This document shows, piece after piece, positions 27,781 to 36,251 of a stretch of 64,000 nucleotides of DNA; the first letter of the stretch is position 1, and every line of letters begins with the position of its first letter. Location: the NCBI RefSeq assembly GCF_040358255.1, contig NZ_CP132938.1, positions 4,216,001 through 4,280,000 of the forward strand, in the 5' to 3' direction. A program made the translations under genes and the position numbers. Source of the stretch: Tunturibacter gelidoferens (GTDB taxonomy: Bacteria; Acidobacteriota; Terriglobia; Terriglobales; Acidobacteriaceae). The notes beneath the pieces are model-generated. The model made no database searches. It worked only from the letters and a program-made list of their open reading frames with translations, and was not told where the DNA came from.

Positions 27781-28542
27781 CTAAACCGCCCTCCATTCGA
27801 CCCGCCTCTCCAGCCATGCGGAGTCGATCAGAGCCTCAGCTCGTTTCTCGCAGACCGCGTACTGATACCAGCCATCATATTGCAGGTCGACCTCGCCCCA
27901 CGGTTGCGAATGAATCAACTCCGAAAAATCCGTCGCCGTCATTACATCAGCTTGTCGCGGCTCGCGATATCTTCCGGCCGGGCTGTTGCTCACCTTTGAG
28001 AGCAGCCACATGCAGCCAAGTGGTATGCGGGTACGAAAGCCCGAGGTCGGTTCTGCGATAAAGCAGCGTCCCCCCGGCCGCAAAACCCGAAAGATCTCAC
28101 CCAACACAGCCTCCCTGTTCGCAACAATCAGAAAAAGCCGCGAGACAACAATTGCGTCGACAGAGTTGGAATCATCCGGGAGAGAGTGGGCGTCGCCATG
28201 CGCGAACGTGCAGTTCTGAAGACTTCTACTCGCAGCCCGGGACTTCGCTCTCGCCAGCAATCGACGCGAGAGGTCGACACCTGTGGTATGAATCTGCGGA
28301 TACTCCTGCGAGAGTCGACAGGCATAGAAGCCAGGGCCACAACCCAGCTCAAGAACCCTGGTACCAGGAGCCGGTCCCGCAGAAGGAAACAGCGCTCGAC
28401 TGATCTCCGGCGTGTGATCGCGAAACAAATATTCACGGCAAAGAGCGTAAAACCACGAGCAGCTCTCAAAGAGGCTGTCCGGCTGATGCGCAGGAGGATG
28501 CGCAAGGGTTCGGCCGGGCATTTCGCAGTCGCTTGTTTCCAT
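27781..28542 (-). CDS. Class I SAM-dependent methyltransferase
   Basis: 253 residues. VLELGCGPGFYACRLSQ is motif I that binds SAM, TGVDLSRRLLARAKSR motif II, AHGDAHSLPDDSNSVDAIV the adenine region, and IFRVLRPGGRCFIAEP motif IV (UbiE/Methyltransf_11 type). The C-terminal third has little similarity that I can place and may set substrate choice. The ATG at 28542 with AGGG upstream is preferred over the TTG at 28557. It is the first gene of the minus-strand cluster that continues through DUF2064, GT87-like, radical SAM, GyrI-like, GT2 and AIM24 genes, so the promoter should lie in 28543-28950. Confidence 0.92.
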   Translation of the reverse strand: METSDCEMPGRTLAHPPAHQPDSLFESCSWFYALCREYLFRDHTPEISRALFPSAGPAPGTRVLELGCGPGFYACRLSQEYPQIHTTGVDLSRRLLARAKSRAASRSLQNCTFAHGDAHSLPDDSNSVDAIVVSRLFLIVANREAVLGEIFRVLRPGGRCFIAEPTSGFRTRIPLGCMWLLSKVSNSPAGRYREPRQADVMTATDFSELIHSQPWGEVDLQYDGWYQYAVCEKRAEALIDSAWLERRVEWRAV

Positions 28543-28950
28543 TCTTGGCCCTGTCAAGGTGTGAACGTGCGCTTCGGTCGAGAACTCCCGGGTTTGCGAT
28601 GACTCAGATAATAGACGCTTAATGGTCTGGAATGTGCACCGTTCTGCTCCTGCGTAGTTTGATTCACATCTCCCATTAAAGTTACGGCCGCCGTACTAAT
28701 GTCGTAGATTGCCCGCTTCCGCTACAGATAGCAGCCATCCGGCAGATAACACGGGCGACAGCCCACCACATGCAATCGAAAATTGTATGAATTTTGTTGA
28801 CCGTAGAGAACGCCCAACTTACGAATCCCGACATGTATCTCAGGCCGGCGGACCCATAACGCAGTTCCACCACGATCCGCCCTCTCAGACCGAGGGAAAA
28901 CCGTGGTGGGATGCGAGCTCTACACCTACCTCAACTCAAGCGCGGACAAC
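28543..28950. other. 408-bp intergenic region upstream of the seven-gene cluster
   Basis: No convincing gene: short frames on both strands lack ribosome sites and family features. It should hold the promoter of the minus-strand cluster and the 3' end of tdh. Composition is nearer 50% GC around 28600-28830 than in the flanking genes. I see no clear operator or terminator. Confidence 0.5.
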
Positions 28951-29985
28951 CTAAGCAACGTCGCTCCAATCGAGAATCACCTTGCCCGAGTTCCCCGATC
29001 GCATCGCCGCAAAGCCGTCTTCATAGTCACGCCAGTTCATCCGATGCGTAATCACTCCCGAAATATCCAATCCACTCTCAAGCATCACGGTCATCTTGTA
29101 CCAGGTCTCATACATCTCCCGTCCGTAAATGCCGCGAATCGTAAGCTGGTTGAACACCACCTGGTTCCAGTTGATCGAGATATCCTCCGACGGAATCCCA
29201 AGCATCGCAATCTTCGCGCCGTGGCTCATGTTCGCAAGCATATCCCGAAACGCGTTCGGATTTCCCGACATCTCAAGCCCCACATCGAAGCCCTCCTGCA
29301 TATGCAGCTTCTGCTGAATCTCCTTCAGAGGTGTAGCCCGAGGATCCACTGCAAGAGTCACCCCGACCTTTTCCGCCAGCGCCCTGCGATACTCATTCGG
29401 GTCTGAGATCACCACATGCCGAGCTCCGGCATGCCGCGCCACCGCCGCAGCCATAATCCCGATCGGCCCCGCGCCTGTAACCAGCACATCCTCGCCAAGC
29501 ACCGGAAACGCCAGCGCTGTATGCACCGCATTTCCCAGCGGATCAAAGATCGCCGCGATCTCATGCGGCACCCCTGGACTATGAATCCAGATGTTCGACA
29601 TGGGCAGCACAATGTACTCCGCGAACGCCCCGTTACGATTCACCCCGACACCAAGCGTGAACGCGCAAAGATGCCTCCGCCCAGCAAGACAATTGCGGCA
29701 GCGCCCACAGACCACATGCCCCTCGCCGCTCACCAGCTGCCCGATCGGAATGTCGTTTACGTTCGACCCCACCGCCACCACTTCGCCGACAAACTCATGC
29801 CCAATCGTCAGCCCCTGCTTGATCGTCGAACGGGCCCACGCATCCCACTCATAAATGTGGAGGTCGGTACCGCAAATCCCGGTAGCCAGAACACGAATCT
29901 TAACGTCATTGATGCCCATCTCAGGCTCGGGAACATCCTCTAGCCACAGGCCGCGTTCTTCGCGGCTCTTCACTAATGCTTTCAC
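28951..29985 (-). CDS. tdh: L-threonine 3-dehydrogenase
   Basis: 344 residues, against 341 in E. coli. It oxidises threonine to 2-amino-3-ketobutyrate with [19 protein letters not shown] carries the catalytic zinc cysteine, [12 protein letters not shown] the zinc glutamate, [15 protein letters not shown] the four structural-zinc cysteines, [12 protein letters not shown] and [20 protein letters not shown] the NAD site; [14 protein letters not shown] is highly characteristic of Tdh. The open frame extends to 30069, but the GTG at 29985 gives the family N-terminus. The usual partner kbl is not adjacent. It diverges from the DAHP synthase gene. Confidence 0.95.
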   Translation of the reverse strand: MKALVKSREERGLWLEDVPEPEMGINDVKIRVLATGICGTDLHIYEWDAWARSTIKQGLTIGHEFVGEVVAVGSNVNDIPIGQLVSGEGHVVCGRCRNCLAGRRHLCAFTLGVGVNRNGAFAEYIVLPMSNIWIHSPGVPHEIAAIFDPLGNAVHTALAFPVLGEDVLVTGAGPIGIMAAAVARHAGARHVVISDPNEYRRALAEKVGVTLAVDPRATPLKEIQQKLHMQEGFDVGLEMSGNPNAFRDMLANMSHGAKIAMLGIPSEDISINWNQVVFNQLTIRGIYGREMYETWYKMTVMLESGLDISGVITHRMNWRDYEDGFAAMRSGNSGKVILDWSDVA

Positions 29986-30120
29986 TTGGGGGAAACCTTT
30001 CCTGTTGCATCTCGCAGATGAATCGCGGCTTCGTCGAAGACAACCCGCAGCTACTATTCTAGTCTGCACCCGATCGTCCGCCAGTACACAGCAGCCATCA
30101 GGCTATAAGATTGAGGGGAC

Positions 30121-31239
30121 GTGATACTTTCACAAGACTCACAGCGGAATGCCGCTCCATCTGATCCGACTCAAGCGAGACCCATGCTCTTTCCCACCGA
30201 TGACCTTCGCATCACCTGGACCAAAGTCGTCCTTCCGCCCGTCGCCCTCGAAGAAGAGCTCCCCATCACCGAAGCCGCCTCTGCAACCGTCTACAAGGCT
30301 CGCACCGAGATCATCAAAATCCTCCACGGCGAAGACCATCGCCTCCTAGTAGTCGTCGGCCCCTGCTCCATCCACGACACCGAAGCCGCCCGCGAGTACG
30401 CCGAGCTCCTCAAATCCGCCATCGCCGAGCACTCCCGCGAACTCTGCATCATCATGCGCGTCTACTTCGAGAAACCCCGCACCACACTCGGCTGGAAGGG
30501 CCTCATCAACGACCCCTACCTCGACGAGTCCTTCAAGATTAACGACGGCCTCCGCAAAGCCCGCCATCTCCTCCTCGACCTCGCCGAGATGGGCGTCCCC
30601 GCCGGCACCGAGTTCCTCGACATGATCTCCCCCCAGTACGTCTCCTCGCTTGTCAGCTGGGGAGCCATCGGCGCCCGCACCACCGAAAGCCAGGTCCACC
30701 GCGAACTCGTCTCCGGACTCTCCTGCCCCGTTGGCTTCAAAAACGGAACCTCCGGAAATGTCCAGATCGCCATCGAAGCCATCCTCTCCGCCGGCCAGGC
30801 GCACAACTTCCTCGGCCACACCAAACACGGCCAGACCGCAATCTTCGTCACCAAAGGCAATCACGACACCCACATCATCCTGCGCGGCGGACGCAACACC
30901 ACCAACTACGACGCCACCGCCGTCGAAGACACCTGCAAGCAGATGGAGAAGGCCGGCATCCGCCCCCAGGTCATGATCGACTGCAGCCACGCCAACAGCC
31001 ACAAAGACCACACCCAGCAGTCAGGCGTCGCCAGCAACGTGGCCGCCCAGATCGCCGCCGGAGACAAGCGCATCATAGGAGTCATGCTCGAAAGCAACCT
31101 CGTAGCCGGCGCCCAAAAACTAGTCCCCGGCAAACCCCTCGTCTACGGCCAGTCCATCACAGACGCCTGCATCGACTGGCCCGAAACTAAAACCGCCCTG
31201 GCCGAACTAGCCGCCGCCGTCCGCTCCGCCCGCAGCTAA
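30121..31239 (+). CDS. 3-Deoxy-7-phosphoheptulonate (DAHP) synthase, type I alpha
   Basis: 372 residues. First step of aromatic amino-acid synthesis, from phosphoenolpyruvate and erythrose 4-phosphate. The AroF/AroG/AroH pattern is clear: DDLRI at the start of the domain, VVVGPCSIHD (metal cysteine), MRVYFEKPRTTLGWKGLI, GARTTESQVHRE and IDCSHANSHKDH. The N-terminal segment that carries feedback control in E. coli enzymes is present (TWTKVVLPPVALEEELP), so inhibition by an aromatic amino acid is likely; which one is not readable. The GTG at 30121 has GAGGGG only two bases away; the ATG at 30184, just before DDLRI, is a fair alternative. Confidence 0.95.
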   Translation: MILSQDSQRNAAPSDPTQARPMLFPTDDLRITWTKVVLPPVALEEELPITEAASATVYKARTEIIKILHGEDHRLLVVVGPCSIHDTEAAREYAELLKSAIAEHSRELCIIMRVYFEKPRTTLGWKGLINDPYLDESFKINDGLRKARHLLLDLAEMGVPAGTEFLDMISPQYVSSLVSWGAIGARTTESQVHRELVSGLSCPVGFKNGTSGNVQIAIEAILSAGQAHNFLGHTKHGQTAIFVTKGNHDTHIILRGGRNTTNYDATAVEDTCKQMEKAGIRPQVMIDCSHANSHKDHTQQSGVASNVAAQIAAGDKRIIGVMLESNLVAGAQKLVPGKPLVYGQSITDACIDWPETKTALAELAAAVRSARS

Positions 31240-31270
31240 CCAAGCCACCTTCCCAACCGATATCCAAGAA

Positions 31271-31350
31271 GTCGTCATCCTGAGCGGAGCGAAGGATCCC
31301 CGTATTTTGTCCTCGCGGATCCATCCGTTCACCTGTCGCAAGATGACGAC
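31271..31350. repeat. 80-bp GTCATCC palindromic element
   Basis: Bounded by GTCGTCATC (31271-31279) and GATGACGAC (31342-31350), exact inverted repeats. Inside are CTGAGCGGAGCGAAGGATCC, where ATCC can pair with GGAT, and CCCCGTATTTTGTC, shared in form with the repeats at 17643-17868. Lies between the DAHP synthase and DUF1080 genes. REP-like dispersed element by appearance. Confidence 0.6.
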
Positions 31351-31396
31351 GCTCTCAGGCAGCGCACGATTGGGTATATTCTCTTCTAGAAAAATC

Positions 31397-32185
31397 ATGC
31401 GCATTCAACCTTCGAACTTCCTCGCACTCGCAGCCCTGATCGCCGCCACTTCCCTCACCGCCCAACAGCCTGCCGCACCAAAACACCAGGACACCGAAGT
31501 CTACGAGCCGGTCCCCCCAATCGTCACACCCGGCATCACCGACTCCGCGCCCCCCTCCGACGCCATCGTCCTCTTCGACGGAAAAAACCTAGACCAATGG
31601 GTCTCCACCAAAGACAAATCCCCCGCCGCATGGACCGTCGCCGACGGCATCCTCACCGTCAGCAAAGCACCCGGCTCCGGCAACATCGAAACCAAACGAA
31701 CCTTCAAGAACTATCAGCTCCACATCGAGTGGAGAATTCCCGAAAACATTACCGGCACCGACCAGGCACGCGGCAACAGCGGCGTCTTCCTCGCCTCCAC
31801 CGGCACCGGCGACGCCGGATACGAACTCCAGATCCTCGACTCCTACAACAACAAGACCTACGTCAACGGCCAGGCCGGAAGCATCTACAAGCAAGCCATC
31901 CCGCTCGCCAACCCAAACCGCAAACCCGGCGAGTGGCAGACCTACGACGTAATCTGGACCGCACCAACCTTCAACGCCGACGCCACCGTCAAAACTCCCG
32001 CCTACGCCACCGTCCTCTTCAACGGCGTCCTCGTCGAGAATCACTTCGAACTAAAAGGTGAAACGCTCTACATCGGCCAGCCCTTCTACAAAAAGTACGA
32101 TACCGCGCCCATCAAACTGCAAGCCCACGGCGACAAGAGCGAACCCATCAGCTTCCGCAACATCTGGGTCCGCGAACTCAAATAG
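31397..32185 (+). CDS. Secreted DUF1080 (3-keto-disaccharide hydrolase-like) protein
   Basis: 262 residues. A signal peptide (SNFLALAALIAATSLTAQ) leads to a concanavalin-like beta-sandwich: AIVLFDGKNLDQWVS, FKNYQLHIEWRIPE, RGNSGVFLAS, YELQILDSYNNKTY and the end ISFRNIWVREL are the DUF1080 pattern. Family members include glycoside hydrolases that act on 3-keto-glucosides, and many proteins of Acidobacteria, Planctomycetes and Bacteroidetes of unknown substrate. The ATG at 31397 is chosen because the signal peptide begins there; upstream sequence belongs to the palindromic element. Confidence 0.9.
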   Translation: MRIQPSNFLALAALIAATSLTAQQPAAPKHQDTEVYEPVPPIVTPGITDSAPPSDAIVLFDGKNLDQWVSTKDKSPAAWTVADGILTVSKAPGSGNIETKRTFKNYQLHIEWRIPENITGTDQARGNSGVFLASTGTGDAGYELQILDSYNNKTYVNGQAGSIYKQAIPLANPNRKPGEWQTYDVIWTAPTFNADATVKTPAYATVLFNGVLVENHFELKGETLYIGQPFYKKYDTAPIKLQAHGDKSEPISFRNIWVRELK

Positions 32186-32228
32186 CAACCTTCCCACACC
32201 GAAGAGATAGTGTTGATCTCCTCGCAAA

Positions 32229-32855
32229 CTAACGTGTCGGAACTTCCAGCAGAGCGTCAAATATTCGGTTAGCAACCTTTTTGATGACATTCTTATTCAT
32301 AAGATGGTTTTCCAATTGAGATTCGAGAACGAGAGCAGAGATCACGGGTCCCAGGGTTTGGACCGCGACCGCCCGACTGATCGCATCTTTTCCTTTCGCG
32401 GCTGCACCTAGTATGTCGGCAAGCTTCTTTTCATCAGTCCGGTAGAGGATTCCGGCGTACAACGTCTGCAGCCGCTTCTTCGATTCGGGATGCCGCAAGG
32501 CAAAAAGTTTGAATTCCAATACTAAAAGGGACCACGCCTGGTCTTCAGTGCGCTCCAGGAAAAAATTCCGAACAGCATTCATATTCCCGTCAACGGTCGT
32601 TGATGCGGCCAAAATCTTTTCCATTCGAGCGCGGTAGCAATTCGTGCGCTCCTCAATGAGCGCGAGAAAGATATCCTCTTTGCTCTTGAATTGCGCGTAG
32701 ATTGCACCCTTGGTGCGCCCGGCAAGGGCCGCAATCTCTCCCAGTTCTGCCCCTTCGTATCCGTCCCGCACGAAGATCGTTTCAGCAGCCTGGAGCAAAA
32801 GTGCCCGCGTCTCTCTTGTCCTGAGTTCGTGCTTGTTGGCTGTTTTGACTGTCAT
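32229..32855 (-). CDS. TetR/AcrR-family regulator
   Basis: 208 residues from the ATG at 32855. RTRETRALLLQAAETIFVRDGYEGA and GRTKGAIYAQFKSKEDIF in outline form the TetR helix-turn-helix; the rest is helical with no family that I recognise. The open frame runs up to 33179, but the extra sequence would overlap the small coiled-coil gene and has no domain. No effector or target is apparent; the neighbouring small gene and secreted protein gene are on the same strand upstream. An alternative start is the ATG at 32870. Confidence 0.88.
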   Translation of the reverse strand: MTVKTANKHELRTRETRALLLQAAETIFVRDGYEGAELGEIAALAGRTKGAIYAQFKSKEDIFLALIEERTNCYRARMEKILAASTTVDGNMNAVRNFFLERTEDQAWSLLVLEFKLFALRHPESKKRLQTLYAGILYRTDEKKLADILGAAAKGKDAISRAVAVQTLGPVISALVLESQLENHLMNKNVIKKVANRIFDALLEVPTR

Positions 32856-33054
32856 CTTCTCTGGTCTCATGTTCGTGAAGTAAAGCCCTTCCTCGGCGGT
32901 TGAAACGCGCTCTGCGCAATGGCGAAGACTATTCATCATCATAATTTGGTTTGAGTACGACGCTTCGACGGCTCCAACTCGATGGAGCCAACTCACTATC
33001 TGCAGACTAGTGCCGGCCACGTTGGTAAAGGTGGTGATACCTGATTCTGATTGA

Positions 33055-33273
33055 TCAAAGTTCGCTCTTCGCTCCCAAAGCATCTGACGACCGCGAGCCC
33101 TGATCCTCAGATACGCCTGACCTCGCCTCCAGAAGAGCCTGACGGAGCTCCTGATTGGTCTTGAGAAGATCACAAACAAGCGAGCGCAAGGAATTGAGCC
33201 TGTGGTCCATCTCCAGGTACGAATCGTTACTCCAACGATTGTCAGTCGTGTGCGGTACTTCGCCGGTGTTCAT
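33055..33273 (-). CDS. Small coiled-coil protein, unknown function
   Basis: 72 residues. The ATG at 33273 has GAGAGG four bases upstream, one of the best ribosome sites in this part of the window. The middle (LEMDHRLNSLRSLVCDLLKT, then NQELRQALLEAR) is amphipathic and likely a coiled coil; the tail is polar. No signal peptide or membrane segment, and no family known to me. It lies between the TetR gene and the secreted-protein gene, all on one strand, so cotranscription is possible. Confidence 0.55.
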   Translation of the reverse strand: MNTGEVPHTTDNRWSNDSYLEMDHRLNSLRSLVCDLLKTNQELRQALLEARSGVSEDQGSRSSDALGAKSEL

Positions 33274-33403
33274 GTTTCCTCTCTGTTTTTCGCTCAAAGC
33301 TCAGAAAGTGAAGCTCTTGGGTGCTTACAGTGTAGAAAGGAGCAAGGAACTCTGCTAAGAGCGCCGTCACGCAGCCTCCATGACGGACGACGCTTCTGCG
33401 GAT

Positions 33404-34414
33404 TTACGAAGCAGGGTCGACGATGTTCTTCGCTGAGTTGCTCTTGTCGGCGCTCTTCAGCACGGTAGCGTAATGCTTGGCAATACTTTTGGCGACGTGA
33501 TCCGCGACGTTTGTGCTCTCGGACTCGCCCCGCATCGTCGCCGTGATCTGTTCGCTCGTATTCAGCCTTCCCGACGAATCGGTGAAAGTGACATCGAACT
33601 TCATCTGCGTGGTCCCAACGAACATTCCGGCAGGGCCCAGAGCTGCACGCATCACCGAGCTTCCCTCCTTGAAAGTCGCAATCGAGATGTGAACCTTGTA
33701 CTGTGGGCACACACCTTGGCCATTATCTTCGCCACCCCGATAGACATGCGCGACTTCTTTCGTACTCTGAATACGATCGATCAGGTGCTCGTATACGAGT
33801 GCTCGATAGGCAGCCGGCACCTCAGCTTGATCCCAGTTGGGAGCGGACACAAGCACACTCTTCGGTTCAATCGGGGCGTTATGACAGACCGTCTCCGAAA
33901 ATTTCCGTGGCGGCACAGGACTTAAAACGAAGCTCTCCAGCGCACGGTCTGCCTCTTTGGCTGGTAGTAAGAAGACAGCAGCGTGATAGCCGCCGCTGCT
34001 GTCGTTGAACTCAACCGTCAGCATGTCTACCCGGTGATGCATGATGGCAGCCGCTGCGACGCCGCCGCCATCAGGGATCGTCATTCTCAAGAGCCTTCCG
34101 CCGATACCCCAGATCTCGACTCTCTGGTTGCCGGCGCTCACGGCCGTTACAGAACTGCGCTGAATGGACGTATTGCCCGACTTTCCTGTGAACGTAAGGG
34201 CATCCGCACCGAGCGTCAATGTGCCTTTTTTATTGGGCTTCATATCTGGTAGCCCATACACATGTTCAGCCTTGGTGGACTTCCAGGTTGCGACAGTGGC
34301 AAGAACGGCATGATCTTGGGAAACAACCTGGATGGTTGCAGCCGAGAGATGGGTTGGCACGCATAAAGACGCGTGAAGGATAAGCACGAACGCAGCACCG
34401 GATAGATGTTTCAT
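33404..34414 (-). CDS. Secreted protein of unknown function
   Basis: 336 residues with a signal peptide (LSGAAFVLILHASLCVPTHLSA) and no other membrane segment. The N-terminal half is beta-rich (TLTLGADALTFTGKSGNTSI resembles a PH-like sheet), the C-terminal half (KYKVHISIATFKEGSSVMRA in form, with FDVTFTDSSGRL) resembles DUF4410-type proteins, but this is weak. GC is lower than in neighbouring housekeeping genes. The upstream region 34415-34620 contains AT-rich sequence near 34430-34455 suitable for a promoter and the inverted repeat ATTGATGTCAAT at 34462-34473. Confidence 0.7.
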   Translation of the reverse strand: MKHLSGAAFVLILHASLCVPTHLSAATIQVVSQDHAVLATVATWKSTKAEHVYGLPDMKPNKKGTLTLGADALTFTGKSGNTSIQRSSVTAVSAGNQRVEIWGIGGRLLRMTIPDGGGVAAAAIMHHRVDMLTVEFNDSSGGYHAAVFLLPAKEADRALESFVLSPVPPRKFSETVCHNAPIEPKSVLVSAPNWDQAEVPAAYRALVYEHLIDRIQSTKEVAHVYRGGEDNGQGVCPQYKVHISIATFKEGSSVMRAALGPAGMFVGTTQMKFDVTFTDSSGRLNTSEQITATMRGESESTNVADHVAKSIAKHYATVLKSADKSNSAKNIVDPAS

Positions 34415-34620
34415 AACCCTCCTAAAAAATACGTACTAGTAGGTATATATATTAAGACTCGATTGATGTCAATTGCGCTATCTCGAATGGACCCCTCTTG
34501 AAGGACCCTAAATAACCTGAGCGCCCGAAACAAATCGCCAACGCGCCCTTGCAAACCAGCTGAAATCTAAGTGCGCGATTAAAATTCAACTCCTCGATTC
34601 CCCGGTGCTATCCTCCGGGT

Positions 34621-35397
34621 GTGCCACGCACGTCCGTACTGCGCGAATCCGAAGATCCCCGACACTCCGCACTCGTTCGCCTTACTCACTGGATAACCAC
34701 CGCAGCTTTCTTCGCCCTGCTGTTGACCGGCATTGAGATCGTCATCTCTCATCCCCGTTTCTACTGGGGCGAGACCGGCAACGTGAACATGGCTCCCCTC
34801 GTCAACCTGCATATCCCTTCATCACGAGGCACCGTGCCGACTGGCTATCGTGTCCTCCCCGACCAGAACGGCTGGAGTCGTTACCTCCACTTTGAGGCCG
34901 CATGGGTCCTCGTTCTCACGGGGCTGCTCTACCTCGGGGCAAGCCTGTGGAACGGACACCTCCGCAACCACCTGCTCCCTCCCCGTGGCCAGCGCACCTG
35001 GCAAGCCTACCGCGACGTGATCGCAATGTACCTCCACCGCCGCCCATCCTCTGAGGAACCCGGGGCCAATGCTTACAACGTGATCCAGCGGACCGCCTAT
35101 CTGACTGTAATCTTCGTGTTATTCCCGCTCATAATCTGGACCGGCCTCGCTCAGTCGCCGTCGCTTGTCTCCGCCTATCCCTTCCTCGCAAGCGCACTCG
35201 GAGGCCGGCAGTCCGCACGCACGCTGCACTTCCTCGTCTCCGGAGCAATCCTGCTCTTTGTCCTGACTCACATCGCCATGGTCATCCACGCAGGCTTCCG
35301 CAGCCATGTCCGGGCGATGATCACAGGCCGGACCGACAACCCAGCACCCACGCAGGCAGCCCACCCAACAGTCGCATCCCTACCGGAGCAGCCATGA
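34621..35397 (+). CDS. Cytochrome b561-type membrane subunit
   Basis: 258 residues, four or five membrane helices. RLTHWITTAAFFALLLTGIEI has the first haem-ligand histidine, YLHFEAAWVLVLTGLLYL another, and TLHFLVSGAILLFVLTHIAMVIHAGF the last pair, as in the cytochrome b of Ni/Fe-hydrogenase and formate-dehydrogenase type. It would pass electrons between the quinone pool and a partner enzyme. The next gene starts inside its stop codon (ATGA), making the molybdoenzyme the clear partner. It starts with GTG at 34621; no strong ribosome site is visible. Confidence 0.9.
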   Translation: MPRTSVLRESEDPRHSALVRLTHWITTAAFFALLLTGIEIVISHPRFYWGETGNVNMAPLVNLHIPSSRGTVPTGYRVLPDQNGWSRYLHFEAAWVLVLTGLLYLGASLWNGHLRNHLLPPRGQRTWQAYRDVIAMYLHRRPSSEEPGANAYNVIQRTAYLTVIFVLFPLIIWTGLAQSPSLVSAYPFLASALGGRQSARTLHFLVSGAILLFVLTHIAMVIHAGFRSHVRAMITGRTDNPAPTQAAHPTVASLPEQP

Positions 35398-36152
35398 CTC
35401 CTATCTCACGACGCAAGCTCATCACCTCTGGCTTGGCCGCGACCGCCGGCGTCTCAGGCCTGGCCGTCGCCTCCCATCTCTCTCGCCGCTTCGGACTCAT
35501 CCCACCCGACTGCGCCGGCCCTTATGGCCTCGGCACCACACTCACCTACGCCGCGCAACGCCTCATCACCGCGCACTCGCCGGCACGTCAGTTCCCACGC
35601 GGAATGATCTCGAAGATGCCGTTCGCCAACGCCATCGCCCCACCAAACGACGCCTTCAAGGCTCATCAGGCGAGCGGATTCGCCAACTGGAAGCTGGACG
35701 TAGATGGAATGGTTGCGCATCCCACCAGCTTCTCGCTCCCCGACCTCCGCAGCATGGCTCTTAGCAGCCAGATCACCGAGGTCGCCTGCGAAGAGGGTTG
35801 GTCCTACATCGCCGAGTGGATCGGCACGCCGCTCACCGACGTGCTCCACAGCGCAGGGATCCTGCCGCAGGCGCGTTACATCGTCTACCACTCCATCGAG
35901 AGCGACTGGTGGGACAGCATCGACATGGCCGACGCCCTGCACCCTCAAACGCTCCTCACCTGGGGCATGAACGACGGGGACCTCCCGGTCTCCTTCGGTG
36001 GCCCTCTTCGCCTCCGCGTCCCCCGCCAGCTCGGCTACAAGAGTGTGAAGTTCATCCACCGCATCACAGCCACCGATTCGCTCAAAAGCTTCGGAAAGGG
36101 TCTGGGCTCCTCGGAGCCCGAATTCGGCTATGCCTGGTATGCAGGTATCTAA
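35394..36152 (+). CDS. Tat-exported molybdopterin oxidoreductase (sulfite oxidase family)
   Basis: 252 residues. The twin-arginine signal SRRKLITSGLAATAGVSGLA sends the folded enzyme across the membrane. LDVDGMVAHPTSFSLPDL and VACEEGWSYIAEWIGTPL are the sulfite oxidase/MsrP fold, with the molybdenum-ligand cysteine in VACEE; DSIDMADALHPQTLLTWGMNDGDLP in outline and GGPLRLRVPRQLGYKSVKF follow. It overlaps the cytochrome b start-stop, so the two likely form a quinone-linked reductase or dehydrogenase resembling MsrPQ in layout. The substrate (sulfoxide, sulfite or other) is not evident. Confidence 0.92.
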   Translation: MTPISRRKLITSGLAATAGVSGLAVASHLSRRFGLIPPDCAGPYGLGTTLTYAAQRLITAHSPARQFPRGMISKMPFANAIAPPNDAFKAHQASGFANWKLDVDGMVAHPTSFSLPDLRSMALSSQITEVACEEGWSYIAEWIGTPLTDVLHSAGILPQARYIVYHSIESDWWDSIDMADALHPQTLLTWGMNDGDLPVSFGGPLRLRVPRQLGYKSVKFIHRITATDSLKSFGKGLGSSEPEFGYAWYAGI

Positions 36153-36189
36153 AGGCATCGGCGCGTCACCGCACCTCCAAACCGACCGG

Positions 36190-36210
36190 CAACTGACAAC
36201 TGACAACTGA
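36190..36210. repeat. Three tandem CAACTGA units
   Basis: A 7-bp unit repeated three times without change, in the gap between two convergent genes. Likely a slippage product. Confidence 0.7.
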
Positions 36211-36251
36211 AGACACGTTCGTGTTATCGCGTCCCGCGCAACGGCAACCTC

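Noticed and set aside
23106-28542. Arsenosugar biosynthesis cluster
   Set aside because: DUF2064 and GT2 genes are shared with such clusters, but the radical SAM enzyme has SPASM-like C-terminal cysteines and not the ArsS form, and no ArsM-like cysteine pattern is seen in the methyltransferase.
28682-28954. Short frames on both strands in the gap upstream of the methyltransferase
   Set aside because: No ribosome sites, no family features, and they overlap each other on opposite strands.
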